Position numbers and translations under genes: made by a program
In this document: in pieces, positions 55,681 to 64,000 of the stretch
Position numbering within the stretch: the stretch's first letter is position 1
Layout of the letters: the number at the start of each line of letters is the position of its first letter
Notes under the pieces: generated by a model
Databases searched by the model: none
What the model saw: the letters and a program-made list of their open reading frames with translations, nothing else
Told to the model about the DNA's origin: nothing
Source of the DNA: a bacterium
Lineage (GTDB): Bacteria; Hinthialibacterota; Hinthialibacteria; H5-UNCL2
Direction of reading: 5' to 3'
NCBI GenBank assembly: GCA_015075175.1
Contig: JABTUV010000001.1
Span: 1,167,677 to 1,231,676 of the forward strand
Length of the DNA: 64,000 bases

Positions 55681-58600
55681 CTACCTGGCCTTGACGGGCA
55701 CGCCCACGTTGCTGCCCCAGTAGCGGGAGAAGACCAGGATGTCCATGTAATCGGTGCGGCCGTCGTCGTTGAGGTCGCACTCCTGGCCCTCGCTCATCAT
55801 GGAGGAGAGAAGAGCCAGGTCTCCGGCGTCGATGGCGCCGTTGCGATTCAGGTCCAGCCGCGAGGCCTTGCGCGCCTCCGAAACCGCACCCGGGCCGGGA
55901 ACGCACGGCGACACCGGCAGCGGCTCCGGCCCGGACAGCGTGAAGATCAGCATCTGTCCCGGCGAGTCGCCGTACTCGGAAACCTCGATCAGGTAGCTAT
56001 GGCCCACTTCGGCATCGAAACCGGCCGTTTCCGTCTTGTTGCGCCCGAAGGCGTCCACGCACGCCACAAGTCCGGCGAAGTCGCCGCAACAGGCGTCCTT
56101 CCAGACTGAAATCACCGTGTCATAACCGGCCGCCGAGAGATTGACGCGGCCCGCCGCGCTGGGCGTGTACATGTACCAGACCGTCCTGCTGTTGGCGACG
56201 CCGCCGCCGAAACTGCACGGTTGGACTGGATCATCCGGCGAGGAGGTAGCCGCACCCGTGGTCAGTACGTCCACGAAGTTGCGGCTGTTGACGACCTTGG
56301 CGTTGACGCACAGATCGTTGGGCGGCGGGGTAGCCGCCGGCGTCACGCTGGGCGTGGCGTTGGGATCGGGCGTCGGAGTACTGGTCGGCGTGGGCGACGG
56401 CGCGCACACCGCCGCGACCGTCGCCGCCGGCCCCGACAGGCTGAAGGTCAGGCTCTGGCCCAGCGAAGTACCGTACTCGGCCACTTCGATCAGGTAGTGA
56501 TGCCCGGCGAGCACCTTGAAGCCCACCGTCTCCGCCTTGTTGTGGCCGAAGGCGTCCACGCAGGCGACCAGGTTGGCGAAGTTCCCGCAGCAGGCGTCCA
56601 GCCAGACGGAAATGACCGTGTCGTAGCCCGCCGCGGTGATCTGGACGTTGCCGTCCGTCTGCGGCGTGTAGACGTACCAGAGGGTCTTCGCTGGCGTCAC
56701 CGCCGCCGAAGGTGCACGGCTGGACGGATCGTCCGGGAAGAGGTCGCCAGGCGGTCAGGACGAAGTCAGGTAGTTGCCGCTGGTGACGATGCGCGCGTTG
56801 ATGCAGAGATCATGCGAGGGCGGCGTGGGCACGACCGACGGGGTGGCCGTCGCCTGGCCCGTGGGCGTGGTCGTGGGAGTGGGCGTGGGGGCGCAAATCG
56901 GCGCCGCGATCGCCGCCGGACCCGTCAGCGTGAAGTACAGCGATTGGCCCGGCGCATTGCCGTACTCGGCGATCTCGATCACGTAATGATGCCCCGCATG
57001 GACCGAGAAGGACACCGCCTCCGGCTGGTTCTGCCCAAAAGCGTCCACGCACGCGACCAGTTGATTAAAGCTGCCCTGGCAGGCGTCCAGCCAGACCGAG
57101 ATCACCGTGTCGTAACCCACGGCGGTCACCACGACCAGTCCATCGGTCGCCGGCGTGTAGACGTACCACAGCGTCTTGCTGTTGGGATAGCCGCCGCCGA
57201 AGGTGCAGGGCTGAACCGGATCGTCCGGCGAGGACGTGGCCAGCTGAGTCTGAACGTAGTCCAGGTAATTGCCGCTCGTAATGATGCGCGCATTCTGCGA
57301 GAGGTCGTGGGGCGGCTGAGTCGGTATCGGCGTCGGGGTCGCCGTGGGCGTAAACGTGCGCGTGGGCGTGGGCGTCCGCGTCGGCGTGGGAGTCCGGGTG
57401 AACGTCACCGTCGGCGTGTCGGTCGGTACCGGCGTGTCGGTGGGCGTATTCGTCACCGTCGGCGTGTGAGTATGGGTCGGCGGCAGCGTGTTCGTCGCCG
57501 TCGGGGTGGGCGTACGCGTCGGACTGGGAGTCGGCGTGTTCGTCACCGTAGGGGTCGGGGTCGGCGTCCCCGTGGGCGTCGCCGTCTCCGAGGGAACCTT
57601 GGTCGGCGTGTCCGTCGGCGTGGGGGTGAACGTGTTCGTCGGTGTCGGGGTGGGGGTGTCGGTGGCCGTATCCGTCGCCGTGGGCGTCGGCGTGGGCGTG
57701 TCGGTGGGAGTATCCGTCGCCGTGTCCGTGGGCGTGGGAGTCGGCGTATCGGTAAAGGTGTTGGTCGGCGTCGGCGTATCGGTAAAGGTGGGGGTGGGCG
57801 TGGCCGAGCCGGTCGGCGTGGGGGTCCAATCCTCGCCGTTGCCGATCAACGCCACCGCCGTGGTCGCCTCGCTGGCGTCATTGCTCCAGATGAGCAGCGT
57901 CGCCAGCTTGGGGCCCGGCGAGGTGGGATCAAACGCCACGTCGATGGTGCGGCTCTGCCCGGCGCCGATGTCGGCTATCGACGGCGCCCCGGTAATCACG
58001 TAGTCCACCGGGCTGGCGCCCCCCAGGCAGTAGTTGTACTGCAAGGGGTACGTGCCCGTATTGGTGACCACCACCGGCATGGAGGCCGTCGGTCCGTTGT
58101 AGGTCAGTTGGGTCCCGAAATCGAGCACCAGCGGGTCCACTTCGATCTCGGGCACGTCCGGCGGATCGACCGCCAGGCGCACGAAGGCGGCATCCATGAT
58201 GGCGCCCCAGTGCCCCGCCCAGTACTCCGCGTCGTCGCCGCCGTCCTCGATGTAAATGTACCGTAATCCGGGGCCGTAACCGCTGAAGGTGTGCTGCGCC
58301 AACTGCCAGGCGTTGGTCGCCGTCACGTCCACGCTGAAGGCATCAATCGTGTTGAAGGTGGCGTCGCGCAACTCGACGGAGAAGTAAAAGCGGTCGCTGT
58401 AATTTGGCCAGGTACCGATATACCATTCACCCACGGTTACGTTGGGCGCTGCGTCCAGTTGCGCCTCGGAATAGCCACGCGCCAATAGGTCGATCTGCTG
58501 GCTGCGCAACGAGAAGTCGTACGACGTGATGAACATCTTGCAGGCGTCGATGCCGCCGTTTTGCACCGCAAACCCGTCGCCGCCGGAAATGACGATGCTC

Positions 58601-58710
58601 CAACCCGACAGGTCGCCGGTTTCCGCGCTGGGGTTGAGGAGGAGATTCTGCTGCGCCAGCGCCGGGGAGAGGGCCACGAGGATGCCGACAACGAGAGCCG
58701 AACCTTTCAC
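55681..58710 (-). CDS. Large secreted FBA-like protein with Thr-Pro linker, three PPC-like repeats and dockerin
   Basis: About 1010 residues. Signal [22 protein letters not shown]-like domain about 20-173 ([57 protein letters not shown]); choice-of-anchor D domain about 187-287; a low-complexity Thr/Pro linker about 293-456; three repeats of roughly 150 residues with [37 protein letters not shown] and [11 protein letters not shown], resembling PPC domains; and a dockerin-like pair ([32 protein letters not shown]) at the end. The frame breaks around 56700-56760 inside repeat 2, so two or three indels are inferred. Likely a cell-surface or cellulosome-like carbohydrate/glycoprotein binder. Confidence 0.8.
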
Positions 58711-58845
58711 GGTAGTTGTCCTCCGGGAGAAGTGATTCGTCTATTATCTTACCGCAGTCTCAAGTCTGCCGCCGAGTCCGCATCCCGCCCCGAGGCGGTA
58801 TGCGGGCGCGGAATCCGCCTTCTTCTCCACTCACGGAGTACAAAC

Positions 58846-59131
58846 TTCAGTTTGCAGACAGGCTGAAGTCTGTACGCCAAGAGACAGGCTGAAGCCTGTA
58901 CTCCGGTTGGTGGATCCGCCACGTTCGCTCGATCAAAAAACCAGGTCAAGCGAAGTCTAAACCGAAATGACGTAAAATCAAAAGAAAAAAGCAGGGGGAG
59001 CGGACTTTTTGGCGCCGTAGCGGCGACCTGCGGTCGCCGGTCAGGGCGACAGCTTGTCGCCCGCGCGGCAGCAGTGTCGGCAAGATGCCGACACGACCGG
59101 CGACTAAAAGTCGCCGCTACGGGCAGAGTCG
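58846..59131. repeat. CAGGCTGAAGCCTGTAC and GTAGCGGCGACCTGCGGTCG repeats
   Basis: ACTTCAGTTTGCAGACAGGC and CAGGCTGAAGCCTGTACTCC occur at 58846-58905. A 118-bp palindromic element at 59014-59131 runs from GCCGTAGCGGCGACCTGCGG to AAAAGTCGCCGCTACGG with an internal GTGTCGGCAAGATGCCGACA hairpin. No gene is seen between 58711 and 59144. Confidence 0.75.
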
Positions 59132-59144
59132 CCGCTGCGGAGGC

Positions 59145-61052
59145 TCAGCCGTTCTTGCCCGCGAACTGCAACTGGAACATCTCGGCGTAGAAGCCGCCGC
59201 GGGCCAGCAGTTCGGCGTGGCTGCCCGTTTCCACCACGCAACCGTGATCAAGCACGAGTATTCGGTCGGCGTCCAGGATGGTCGAGAGGCGATGGGCGAC
59301 CACGAAGGTGGTGCGGCCGGCCATGGAGTCGGCTAACGCCGCCTGCACCAAGAGCTCGGATTCGGTGTCCAGGCTGGAGGTGGCCTCGTCCAGGAGCAGG
59401 ATGGGGGGATTGTTGTAGAGGGCGCGCGCCAGGGTGAGACGCTGCCGCTGCCCCCCGGAGAGCGCGCAGCCCCGCTCGCCGACCAGCGACTTCTCCTTCT
59501 CGGGAAGGGCGTTCACGAACTCCCAGCAGTGGCCGATGGTCAAGGCCCGCTCCAGCGCCGCCCGGTCGTAGGGACGCCCGAAGACCACGTTTTCCTCAAT
59601 CGTCTCGTGGAACAGAAACGGCTCCTGCGGGACCAACCCCAGGAGGTTTCGCAGCGAGACCAGCGACGCGCGCCGGATATCCACGCCGTCAAAGGTAATC
59701 GAGCCTGCGGTGGGATCGTACAAGCGGCACAAGAGGTTGATGAGGGTGGTCTTGCCGGCGCCGCTGGGGCCGACGATGGCGATGCGCTCGCCCGCCTGCA
59801 CTTGGAAGGAAACGTCCGTCAACGCGTTCTCCCCGCTCGGGCCGTAGGCGAAACTGACGTTGCGGAACTCGATCAGCCGCGGCGGGGACAGTTCCACCGG
59901 GTTCTCCGCCTCCTCAGGCTCCCTGGCCTCGTCGAGAACCTGGAAGACGCGCTCTGCTCCCGCCAGCGCCTCCAGCATCTTGTACTGCATGTTGGTCAGG
60001 TCCTTCAGAGGTCCGCGCACGCCCAGAAGCAGGACGAAGAAGGCGATAATGGCCCCCTTGGTGAGGTCGAAATCGTGAAAACTGAAGACCAGCACCCCCG
60101 CGATGATGGTTCCGTACAGGATGGTGTCGTTGATGGGGTTGGTCAGCGACTTGACCCGGATGCGCCGCACCATGATGTCGAAGAACTTCATCGTCTCGTA
60201 GTCGAACTGGCGGAACTTGTAAGCGTAGCGATTGAAGGCCTTGATCAGCCTCATGCCGGACAGCGACTCGACCAGGAAGGAGGTGATTTCGGCGTTCTGG
60301 GCGCGTTGGATGCGCGACAGCCGCTTGACCGCCCGGGCTACCGGGATGATCGTCACCGCGATGATGGGCGCCAGGATCAAGACGAACAGCGTCAGCTTCC
60401 AGCTGAGATAGAACATGGCCGACAGGGCGAAGAGGATCTCCATCGGCTTGGTCAGGACTTCCTCGAAGAGGATGTCCACGCTTTGCTTGAGCAGGTTGAT
60501 ATCCGCGGTAATCCGGGCCAGGAGGTCGCCGGAGCGGTTCTTGTCGAAGTAGCGCATGGGCAGGGCCAGGATGTGGTTGTAGACGCGCAACCGTACCTGT
60601 CGGATCACGTTGAGTCCCACCCACTTGGAATAGACGCTCTGGAAGTATTGGAGCAGATTGCGGCCGAGCGTCAGCGCGCCGAAGACGACCAGCCAGAACT
60701 CGACGGGAAAGCGATGCTTCGTCTTATGGGGGAGGGTTTCGGAATCCGGTGCGGGTTCTCCGTAGAGCGCCAGGGCCTCGGAGAATCCCTCGCCGATCCG
60801 TTCCCAGGAGAGGCTCTGGCCCGGCTCGAACTGGTCGATGAGGGGCTTGTAGATCAGTTTGCGGCCGGCATTGGAGGCCTCGACCACGATGATGGCGGAG
60901 ACCACTGCGATCCAGAGCCAGAGATAGGGCCGGATGCGCCGCAGGAGGCGGAAGTAGAGGCGCGTGAAGTCCTTGTCCCGGAAGAACAGGAACGAGTCGA
61001 AGCGTTTCTTGAACCGTCTCTTGCGTGCAGGGGAGTCGCTTTCCAAGCTCAT
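59145..61052 (-). CDS. MsbA-like ABC transporter (permease-ATPase fusion)
   Basis: About 635 residues: a six-helix exporter domain (residues ~30-360, with WLWIAVVSAIIVVEASNAGR and MRYFDKNRSGDLLARITADI) fused to an ATPase with Walker A GPSGAGKTTLINLL, Q-loop LGLVPQEPFLFHETI, signature LSGGQRQRLTLARALYNNPP, Walker B ILLLDEATSSLD and H-loop VVAHRLST. This is the layout of lipid A flippases and related exporters; the cargo is unknown. The ATG at 61052 (MSLESDSP) has GGAG upstream; 61067 is an alternative. Confidence 0.93.
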   Translation of the reverse strand: MSLESDSPARKRRFKKRFDSFLFFRDKDFTRLYFRLLRRIRPYLWLWIAVVSAIIVVEASNAGRKLIYKPLIDQFEPGQSLSWERIGEGFSEALALYGEPAPDSETLPHKTKHRFPVEFWLVVFGALTLGRNLLQYFQSVYSKWVGLNVIRQVRLRVYNHILALPMRYFDKNRSGDLLARITADINLLKQSVDILFEEVLTKPMEILFALSAMFYLSWKLTLFVLILAPIIAVTIIPVARAVKRLSRIQRAQNAEITSFLVESLSGMRLIKAFNRYAYKFRQFDYETMKFFDIMVRRIRVKSLTNPINDTILYGTIIAGVLVFSFHDFDLTKGAIIAFFVLLLGVRGPLKDLTNMQYKMLEALAGAERVFQVLDEAREPEEAENPVELSPPRLIEFRNVSFAYGPSGENALTDVSFQVQAGERIAIVGPSGAGKTTLINLLCRLYDPTAGSITFDGVDIRRASLVSLRNLLGLVPQEPFLFHETIEENVVFGRPYDRAALERALTIGHCWEFVNALPEKEKSLVGERGCALSGGQRQRLTLARALYNNPPILLLDEATSSLDTESELLVQAALADSMAGRTTFVVAHRLSTILDADRILVLDHGCVVETGSHAELLARGGFYAEMFQLQFAGKNG

Positions 61053-61132
61053 CCACAACTCCGGCATCCCGGCGGGCCGCCCGCCGCTCTGACGGGGAAT
61101 TTAACACAAACGGGGGCGGGGAACCAGCGGCA

Positions 61133-61238
61133 ATGTGGAGTGCGGCCGCTTGCTGCCGCGCGCAGCGCGCTGCGCAACTACGGGCGCGCACCGCGCATGA
61201 TCCCTCCCAGCCCCCCCTTGTTAAGGGGGGAGCCGATG
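61133..61238. repeat. TGGAGTGCGGC/GCGCAACTACG and CCCCCCTTGTTAAGGGGGG repeats
   Basis: GTGGAGTGCGGCCGCTTGCT and GCGCGCTGCGCAACTACGGG match elements beside selC. CCCCCCTTGTTAAGGGGGG matches the hairpins at 22515 and 34700. They lie just upstream of the ABC transporter. Confidence 0.7.
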
Positions 61239-61292
61239 GCCGCATCAAGTTAGTCTTCAGCATCCAAGCCGGGCTTCGACACGCGGCTCCGC

Positions 61293-61388
61293 CGCTGCTC
61301 AGCCCTGTCGGCTCTAGTTATTGTCGCTGCTCAGCCCTGTCGGTTCTGGTTATTGTCGCTGCTCAGCCTTGTCGGTTCTGATTGTCTG
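61293..61388. repeat. Three tandem copies of a 32-bp repeat
   Basis: Units begin CGCTGCTCAGCCCTGTCGGT and end CTGGTTATTGT, at 61293-61324, 61325-61356 and 61357-61388. The first two differ at two positions; the third diverges at its end, beside a TCATTTCGAGCGCAGCGAG element. Confidence 0.85.
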
Positions 61389-61393
61389 GCTTG

Positions 61394-62961
61394 TCATTTC
61401 GAGCGCAGCGAGAAATCTCGCGGCGGGCGGCGATGGCGCGTTGCCTGTTCGTAGGCGTAGGCCAAGCGGACGAGCCGTCCCTCGTCAAAGGGACGGCCCA
61501 GGAATTGCAGCCCGGCGGGCAGGCGCTCGTAAGTGTACCCCATCGGGACCGTCAACGCGGGCAGCCCCGTTAGCGGCGAGAGGACCTGGTTGTTGTCGCC
61601 GTGGGGACTTTCCAGATCACCAACCAGGCGCGGCGCGTTGCTCCAGGTGGGATAGACCAGCGCATCCAGGGCCTGCGCGTCCATCGCGGCGACGATGGCG
61701 TCGCGGAAGGACTCGCGCGCCGGATCGCCCGCCACGCCGGTCGGGGCGGGCGCTTCATCGCGCGCGGGCGGGGGAACCTCCAGCTCCCGCCGCAGCCGCG
61801 ACTCGAGCGCGGGGTGGTATTTCCCCGATGCGACGATCTCGGCCAGAGTCCGGTACGGCACTCGTTCCCCGCGCGTCGCCAGATAGCGGTTGAGATAGTA
61901 TTGAAAGCTCCGATAGCCGCGCCGCGCGCGCAGGCCATCCATCGTCGCCTCAGCGGACAGTCGCAGGGATCGACGATGGTCGCGCCAACCGCCGCAGGTC
62001 CGTAATGGCCTGCTCCATCAATCAACTTGATCTGCGCATCCGTCGTCTGCGTCTCGAAGATGGGGCGCAACACGCCGATGCGTGCTCCGGACAGGCCGTT
62101 ATCGTCGAGAAAAGCCGTGTAGCTCTTGGGAATCTTTCCCACGCACGCGGCGGTTACAGGATCGGCGGGATCATAACCGGCCATTGTATCGAGAAGGCGG
62201 GCGGCGTCCTCGACCGTGCGCGCCATGGGGCCGGCCACGTCGAAATCGAGATAGAGCGGGATGATCCCGTCGCGGCTGGTCAGCCCGAGGGTGGGACGGA
62301 TGCCGACCAGCGCGCAATGCGACGACGGCCCGCGAATCGAGTTGCCGGTGTCGGTCCCGATTCCGGCCAGGCCGAAGTTGGCGGCGACCGCCGCCGCCGT
62401 CCCACCCGAGGAACCCGCCGGCACGCGCGACAGGTCGTAGGGATTGCGCGTCACCCCCGCAATCGAACTCTCCGTCTTGTAGGGACTGAAGGCCCACTCG
62501 TCCATGTTCGACTTGGCGAGCAGAATCGCGCCCGCCTGGCGCAGTTTTTTCACCACCGAGGCATCGTCGAGAGGAAAGGTGTCTTTCAATGCAATCGAGC
62601 CGCCCGTCGTCGGCATGTCCGCGGTGTCAAGATTGTCCTTGATGATCAAGGGGATGCCGTGCAGCGGCCGCAATTTTCCCGTGCTGCGATACTCGCGGTC
62701 GAGCCGGTCGGCTTCCTCCCGCGCGCGCGGATTGACCATGATGATGGCGTTGAGGTCGGTACTTTGGTCGTACTGCGCGATGCGTCGGAGATAGTCTTCC
62801 ACCAGTTGGCGACTGGTGAGCCGCCCTTGCCGCATGGCGGCGTGGATTTCGGCGATGGTGGCTTCCTCGATCTGAAAGGCGGTCGGTCTGTTCACGGCCA
62901 TGCGACACCCGGCGAGAGCCAGCGTTGAGAAGAGTGCCATTGCGGCGACGCCGGTGCGCAT
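61394..62961 (-). CDS. Amidase signature family lipoprotein, frameshifted
   Basis: About 520 residues; lipobox LALAGC near residue 19. Amidase-signature motifs: [20 protein letters not shown] (catalytic Lys), [20 protein letters not shown] (cis-Ser region) and [19 protein letters not shown] (nucleophilic-Ser region). The C-terminal third ([51 protein letters not shown]) is in another frame, with breaks at about 61930-62010. The final residues ([12 protein letters not shown]) and stop come from a TCATTTCGAGCG repeat. Hydrolyses an amide of unknown identity; not GatA, given its export. It follows sucD by 8 bases. Confidence 0.87.
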
Positions 62962-62969
62962 GGGGACGG

Positions 62970-63836
62970 CTAGAGGAGCGACTGCATGGCCTTGCCGATG
63001 TCGGCGGGGCTGTCGGCGACGGCGATGCCGGCCGCGCGCAGCGCGGCGATCTTCTCGCCTGCCGTTCCCTTGCCGCCGGCGATGATGGCCCCGGCGTGGC
63101 CCATGCGCCGGCCCGGCGGCGCGGTGCGTCCCGCGATGAAGGCCGCGACCGGCTTCCGCATGTTGGCCGCGATCCAGGCGGCCGCCTCCTCCTCCGCGCT
63201 GCCGCCGATCTCCCCGATGAGTACCACGCCGTCGGTCTCGGGATCGTCTTTGAAGAGCTTCAAAAGATCAATGAACGAACTGCCCACGATGGGATCGCCG
63301 CCGATGCCGATGCAGGTGGATTGGCCCAGTCCCAGCTTGGTGAGCTGCCAGACGGCTTCATAAGTGAGCGTGCCGCTGCGGGAAATGACGCCGATGCACC
63401 CCTCCTTGTGCACGAAGCCGGGCATGATGCCCATCTTGCACTTGCCGGGCGAGATGACGCCTGGGCAGTTGGGGCCGATCATGCGAACGGGCCGCCCGCG
63501 CAACGCCAACTTGACGCGCATCATGTCCAGCGTGGGAATGCCCTCGCTGATGCAGACGATCACGGACACTCCCGCGTCGGCCGCCTCCAGGATGGCGTCG
63601 GCGGCGAACGCGGGGGGGACAAATATCAGCGAGGCGTTGGCGCCCGCTTTGTCTACGGCCTCGCGCACCGTGTCAAACACCGGCACGCCCAAATGCACGG
63701 CGCCGCCCTTTCCCGGCGTTACCCCCGCTACGACTTTGCTGCCGTAGGCGATGCACTGCTCGGCGTGGAAGGTCCCCTCCTTGCCGGTGATGCCTTGCAC
63801 GACGATGCGCGTATTCCGATCGACAAGTATGCTCAT
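62970..63836 (-). CDS. sucD: Succinate--CoA ligase alpha subunit
   Basis: A 288-residue TCA-cycle subunit. CoA-binding Rossmann start [20 protein letters not shown], then [58 protein letters not shown] and the phospho-histidine segment [13 protein letters not shown] near residue 245. Normal family length. The beta subunit gene (sucC) would be expected upstream, beyond the right edge. Confidence 0.97.
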   Translation of the reverse strand: MSILVDRNTRIVVQGITGKEGTFHAEQCIAYGSKVVAGVTPGKGGAVHLGVPVFDTVREAVDKAGANASLIFVPPAFAADAILEAADAGVSVIVCISEGIPTLDMMRVKLALRGRPVRMIGPNCPGVISPGKCKMGIMPGFVHKEGCIGVISRSGTLTYEAVWQLTKLGLGQSTCIGIGGDPIVGSSFIDLLKLFKDDPETDGVVLIGEIGGSAEEEAAAWIAANMRKPVAAFIAGRTAPPGRRMGHAGAIIAGGKGTAGEKIAALRAAGIAVADSPADIGKAMQSLL

Positions 63837-63852
63837 GTATCCTCTACCTTGG

Positions 63853-63990
63853 CCGTTCTCTCGATACGCGGAGTACCGCTACTCGAGAACTCGGTTTTTC
63901 TTTTTTGCGCTGCTTGAGAACTCGGGTTTTCCCATTTGCACTACTGGAGAACTGGGATTCCGACTTAACGTGAAAAATCCACGCCGTGTC
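63853..63990. repeat. CTCGATACGCGG dispersed repeat, copy 3, with partial copies
   Basis: GCCGTTCTCTCGATACGCGG pairs with CGCTACTCGAGAACTCGG (to 63894). Further right are partial right-end copies, CTTGAGAACTCGGGTTTTCC and CTACTGGAGAACTGGGATTC. They lie upstream of sucD, up to the window edge. Confidence 0.65.
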
Positions 63991-64000
63991 CTCGAGTAGG

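Noticed and set aside
61293-61388. CRISPR array.
   Set aside because: The 32-bp units are directly adjacent with no spacers, and no cas genes lie nearby. The other arrays also have 18-21 bp units without spacers.
53545-63900. An integron or insertion sequence behind the dispersed repeats.
   Set aside because: No transposase or integron integrase is present; the only recombinase is a truncated Xer-type gene with no attachment-site array.

Overview
The window is a GC-rich bacterial chromosome segment with no rRNA, so its taxonomy is inference only. A DUF1080/Gfo-Idh sugar locus, secreted proteins with dockerins and Thr-Pro linkers, several B12-dependent radical SAM enzymes, full selenocysteine machinery and very many short palindromic repeats suggest an uncultured lineage near the Planctomycetota, Sumerlaeota or Hydrogenedentota. 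Many conserved genes carry apparent frameshifts, most densely at 16.9-20.05 kb. This could mean indel errors in the assembly or real decay.

Layout. 0-3.6 kb (minus): sugar oxidation/3-keto-glycoside locus with two DUF1080 proteins, a TIM-barrel isomerase and a Gfo/Idh dehydrogenase. 3.8 kb: tRNA-Leu(TAG). 4.8-8 kb (plus): a retron-type reverse transcriptase with a possible structured RNA upstream, an ArsR regulator overlapping it, a HicB-like antitoxin and a metal permease preceded by a perfect palindrome. 8-16.9 kb (minus): a B12/radical SAM protein, queuosine precursor genes queE-queC-queD, lon and an archaeal/eukaryotic-type trpS. 16.9-20 kb (minus): a broken VapBC-like pair, an unknown small gene, and trpE and trpG, all frameshifted. 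20.5-32.3 kb (minus): tetrapyrrole block with hemB, ccsA-like, hemA, hemC, hemD, hemL and cobO, then a tetraheme lipoprotein, with an aminotransferase and pckA upstream.

32.7-41.5 kb (plus) is the highlight. It is a selenocysteine island: a secreted protein whose frame continues through an in-frame TGA for 47 more codons, with a SECIS-like hairpin after the TGA, then tRNA-Sec (selC), a small secreted protein, a NapH-like iron-sulfur membrane protein, selA (frameshifted, overlapping the previous gene by ATGA), an unusual selD fused to an AhpD-like domain and carrying a Cys-rich N-terminus, and selB (frameshifted). The secreted protein at its head is a strong candidate for an undescribed selenoprotein.

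41.5-53.5 kb: a DUF4380-like secreted protein, rtcB, a secreted/membrane protein, a ROK regulator, a Yip1-like membrane protein, and three further B12/radical SAM proteins around a TPR lipoprotein. 53.7-58.7 kb: a truncated Xer recombinase and two secreted proteins whose N-terminal domain resembles the F-box-associated (FBA) domain of eukaryotic glycoprotein-binding F-box proteins. 59-63.8 kb (minus): an MsbA-like ABC exporter, an amidase lipoprotein and sucD.

At least six families of short dispersed repeats fill the gaps and in places supply the ends of coding regions.
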